From the NCBI GenBank assembly GCA_016717335.1, contig JADKFS010000003.1, forward strand, positions 62,001 to 126,000: a DNA stretch of 64,000 nucleotides, written 5' to 3'. Of this stretch, positions 61,355 to 64,000 are shown in pieces (positions within the stretch are counted from its first letter, which is position 1; each line of letters begins with the position of its first letter). Origin of the DNA: Candidatus Ribeiella danica. Lineage in GTDB: Bacteria; Chloroflexota; Chloroflexia; Chloroflexales; Roseiflexaceae. The position numbers and the translations under genes were made by a program. The notes below the pieces were generated by a model. That model was not told the DNA's origin, did no database searches, and worked only from the letters and a program-made list of their open reading frames with translations.

Positions 61355-64000
61355 CATCTGGCGAGATACCGCTGAATGATTTGCTATCTGAAGATAGTCT
61401 GGATATCGCGATTATCGGCATGGCCGGTCGTTTCCCCGGCGCTGCGAGCGTGGAGGAATTCTGGCAGAATCTCAAGGATGGTGTCGAGTCGATCTCGTTC
61501 TTTACCGGCGAGGCGATACTGGCGGCTGGCGAGGACCCGAGGTTGCTCGCGATGCCCGGCTACGTTAGAGCTAAGCCCGCGCTGCAGAACGTTGATTGCT
61601 TCGACGCAAGCTTCTTCGGCTTCACGCCGCGCGAGGCCGAGCTCCTCGATCCGCAGCACCGGGTGTTCATTGAGTGTGCCTGGCACGCGCTCGAACGCGC
61701 GGGCTATGCTCCACAAACCTATCCTGGCTCGATCGGCGTGTTCGCGGGCGCAACGATCAGCACCTACCTGCTCTTCAATCTGCTCGAAAGCCAGCGCGCC
61801 GGCGACCTGGTCGACCGATGGCAGATTGGCATCGGCAACGAGAAGGACTCGGTCCCTACGCGCGTCTCGCATTTGTTCGACCTGCGTGGGCCGAGCATCA
61901 ACGTCCAGAGCGCCTGCTCGACCTCGCTGGTGGCGGTCCACCTCGCGTGCCAGAGCCTCCTGAATTACCAGTGTGACATGGCGCTCGCCGGAGGAGTGTC
62001 GATCCATCTGCCGCAGAACGTCGGCTATCTGGGCCAGGCCGGCCTGTGGTCTACCGATGGACATTGCCGCCCCTTTGACGCGAAGGCGAGTGGGATGATC
62101 ACCGGCGATGGCGTTGGGGTCGTCGTTCTGAAACGGCTGGCGGACGCGATCGCGGATCGCGACGCGATCGCGGCGATCATCAAAGGCTCGGCGGTCAACA
62201 ACGATGGCGCGCTGAAAGTCGGCTACACCGCTCCCGGCCTGCGCGGTCAAACAGAAGTGATCATGGCCGCTCAAGCAATCGCCGACGTTCATCCCGAGAG
62301 CATTGGCTATATCGAGACACATGGCACTGGAACCCCACTTGGCGACTCGATCGAGTTCGCCGCCCTCGTTCAGGCGTTCGAGCGCGGCACGTCGAAGAAG
62401 CAGTTCTGCGCGATCGGTTCGGTAAAGTCAAACATCGGGCACGCCGATAACGCTGCTGGCGTGGCGGGCCTGATCAAAGCCGTCCTGTCGCTCAAACACC
62501 AGCAAATTCCGGCAAGCCTACATTTCGAAACGGCCAACCCTGAGATCGATCTCGCGAATAGCCCTTTCCGTGTCAACACCGGCCTCACCCCCTGGCGGAG
62601 CGACGGTTCGCCGCGCCGAGCGGGCGTTAGCGCCTTTGGCATCGGTGGGACCAACGCGCACATCATTCTGGAAGAAGCACCCCCGCACGCCCCATCCGGC
62701 CAAGGGGCGCCCTGGAAGCTGCTCTCGTTCTCCGCGAAGACCGAGCAGGCGCTGGAAGCAGCGACCGACCTGCTGGCCCGCCATCTCGAACAGCATCCCG
62801 ATGCCAATCTCTCCGATATTGCCTACACGTATCACTGCGGCCGCTCCACCTTCGACTGTCGCCGCACGCTCGTCTGCCACGACCGCGACGACGCGCTGGC
62901 GGCGCTGGCTCGGCGCGACCCTGCCCGTCTCTTGAGCGATCGCCTAAGCGCATCGACTGGCGCGCGCGCGCTGCTCTTCATGTTCCCCGGCATCGGCCAT
63001 CACTACGTCGATATGGGCCTTGGCCTTTACCAGACCCAAGCGGTCTTTCGCGAGCATGTGGACGAGTGCGCCCGAATCCTGCTGCCCTACCTGAAGCTCG
63101 ACGTGCGCGATTTGCTGTTTGCGGGGCAGCGCAGCCAGGCCGCGGTGTCCGGCACGTCAACTATTGACCTTCGGGCCATGCTGAGAAGAGCCCCCGACGC
63201 GGCTGACGGTCGGCAGGATGCGCTCTCGCCCACGCGGCTGGCGCACCCGGCGATCTTTGCGATCGAGTATGCGCTCGCGCGGCTCTTGATGCATTGGGGC
63301 ATGCACCCTCAGGCCGTGATCGGCCACAGCTTGGGCGAGTATGTCGCGGCCTGCCTGGCCGAGGTGTTTCGCCTCGACGACGCCCTCATGATCGTCGCAA
63401 AGCGGGCTGAGCTGATCGATCAGCTCAGCCCAGGCGGCATGCTGGCGGTCCCGCTGTCCGTCGAAGAGGTCGCTCCCTACCTTAGCGACGGCCTTACGGT
63501 GGCGATCGTGAACGGCCCTTCCTACTGTGTCGTGGCCGGCGACAGCGAGGCCATCGCGGCCCTGGAGCGGCGGCTCGCCTTGAAGGCGATCGCCTGCCGG
63601 CGCCTCGCGGTCGAGCACGCGTTCCACTCGCCCGCGATGGAACCGCTGGTCGAGCAGTTCCGCCGATTGATGGCGGGGATCGCGCTGCAGCCACCGAAGA
63701 TCCCGTTCGTCTCAAACGTGACTGGCACCTGGATCACCGACGAGCAGGCGACGAGCGCTGATTATTGGGCCAGGCATATGTGCGAGACGGTTCAGTTTGG
63801 CAAGGGGCTGCAGGTCGTGCTGCGCGATCGCGACGATATCTTGATCGAGGTCGGACCAGGTCAGAGCCTGACCTCGTTTGCCAAGCTTCACCCCGACTAC
63901 AAGCTGGCCGACCAGCGGATGGCGCTCGCGACGATGCCCCACGTGCACGAGCAGCAGCCAGACCTGGCGTTCCTGCTCAAGACGCTCGGCCAGCTCTGGA
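61351..64000 (+). CDS. Type I polyketide synthase, KS-AT part (cut by window edge)
   Basis: At least 883 residues, open at the right edge. A short N-terminal linker (MTSGEIPLNDLLSEDS) is followed by a ketosynthase with DIAIIGMAGRFPGA, active Cys189 in SACSTSLVAVHL, and the His of ETHGTGTPLGD and SNIGHADNAAG. After a linker comes an acyltransferase with Ser660 in GHSLGEY and HAFHSPAMEP, a pattern usual for malonyl-CoA. The AT start reads FPGIGHHYVDMG where FPGQG is usual. It begins four bases inside the NRPS stop, so the NRPS chain on the last PCP should pass to this KS. The carrier and any reductive domains lie beyond the window. Confidence 0.95.
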   Translation, partial: MTSGEIPLNDLLSEDSLDIAIIGMAGRFPGAASVEEFWQNLKDGVESISFFTGEAILAAGEDPRLLAMPGYVRAKPALQNVDCFDASFFGFTPREAELLDPQHRVFIECAWHALERAGYAPQTYPGSIGVFAGATISTYLLFNLLESQRAGDLVDRWQIGIGNEKDSVPTRVSHLFDLRGPSINVQSACSTSLVAVHLACQSLLNYQCDMALAGGVSIHLPQNVGYLGQAGLWSTDGHCRPFDAKASGMITGDGVGVVVLKRLADAIADRDAIAAIIKGSAVNNDGALKVGYTAPGLRGQTEVIMAAQAIADVHPESIGYIETHGTGTPLGDSIEFAALVQAFERGTSKKQFCAIGSVKSNIGHADNAAGVAGLIKAVLSLKHQQIPASLHFETANPEIDLANSPFRVNTGLTPWRSDGSPRRAGVSAFGIGGTNAHIILEEAPPHAPSGQGAPWKLLSFSAKTEQALEAATDLLARHLEQHPDANLSDIAYTYHCGRSTFDCRRTLVCHDRDDALAALARRDPARLLSDRLSASTGARALLFMFPGIGHHYVDMGLGLYQTQAVFREHVDECARILLPYLKLDVRDLLFAGQRSQAAVSGTSTIDLRAMLRRAPDAADGRQDALSPTRLAHPAIFAIEYALARLLMHWGMHPQAVIGHSLGEYVAACLAEVFRLDDALMIVAKRAELIDQLSPGGMLAVPLSVEEVAPYLSDGLTVAIVNGPSYCVVAGDSEAIAALERRLALKAIACRRLAVEHAFHSPAMEPLVEQFRRLMAGIALQPPKIPFVSNVTGTWITDEQATSADYWARHMCETVQFGKGLQVVLRDRDDILIEVGPGQSLTSFAKLHPDYKLADQRMALATMPHVHEQQPDLAFLLKTLGQLW

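Overview
The window looks like a high-GC chromosome segment of a Chloroflexota bacterium (Chloroflexia-like). This is inferred from gene content and repeat style and was not tested by a search. The signs are a complete heme locus that uses a HemQ-type terminal branch, Calx-beta and Asp-box extracellular proteins, ABC sugar uptake with GH1 glycosidases, and intergenic DNA crowded with short palindromic and tandem repeats.

Layout. 0-7.3 kb: a lipoprotein solute-binding protein cut by the left edge, a 6-pyruvoyl-tetrahydropterin-synthase-like enzyme, a seven-repeat Calx-beta secreted protein, a short Hsp70-like ATPase, pyrE and a small His-rich protein. 7.5-21.3 kb: a one-strand heme locus, hemY-HTH regulator-hemA-hemQ-hemE-(GxxExxY gene)-hemH-hemC-hemD-DUF1990-hemB-racemase-hemL. 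It holds every step from glutamyl-tRNA to heme by the coproporphyrin-dependent route. Repeats have entered the coding sequence here: in the middle of hemE, and across the end of hemH and the start of hemC. 21.8-23.2 kb: a metallophosphoesterase. 23.4-33.4 kb: a beta-glucoside utilisation locus on the minus strand (solute-binding protein, two permeases, a GH-A lipoprotein, two GH1 enzymes) with a divergent LacI regulator. A consensus promoter carries a LacI-type operator at its expected start site. 33.5-42.2 kb: a KdpDE-like two-component pair, an HssRS-like pair followed by an ABC exporter, a GNAT acetyltransferase and an Asp-box beta-propeller.

42.3-64 kb: a biosynthetic gene cluster that runs off the right edge. 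It has an MFS exporter, a small-molecule kinase-like protein, a type II thioesterase, an Sfp-type phosphopantetheinyl transferase, a membrane-anchored penicillin-acylase-family Ntn hydrolase, an archaeal-type triosephosphate-isomerase-like protein with a shortened active-site loop, an SDR reductase, a 3245-residue NRPS (FAAL-ACP-C-A(N-MT)-PCP-E-C-PCP) and a type I PKS (KS-AT, cut by the edge). The FAAL loads a fatty acid at the start of the chain, and the Ntn acylase could remove it after export, as PvdQ does for pyoverdine. The accessory genes at 42.3-51.5 kb look less GC-rich than the heme region, which suggests acquisition by transfer.

No tRNA, rRNA, CRISPR array or intact insertion sequence was recognised. 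Repeat families fill most gaps of more than about 300 bases, and several look like undescribed palindromic or MITE-like elements.
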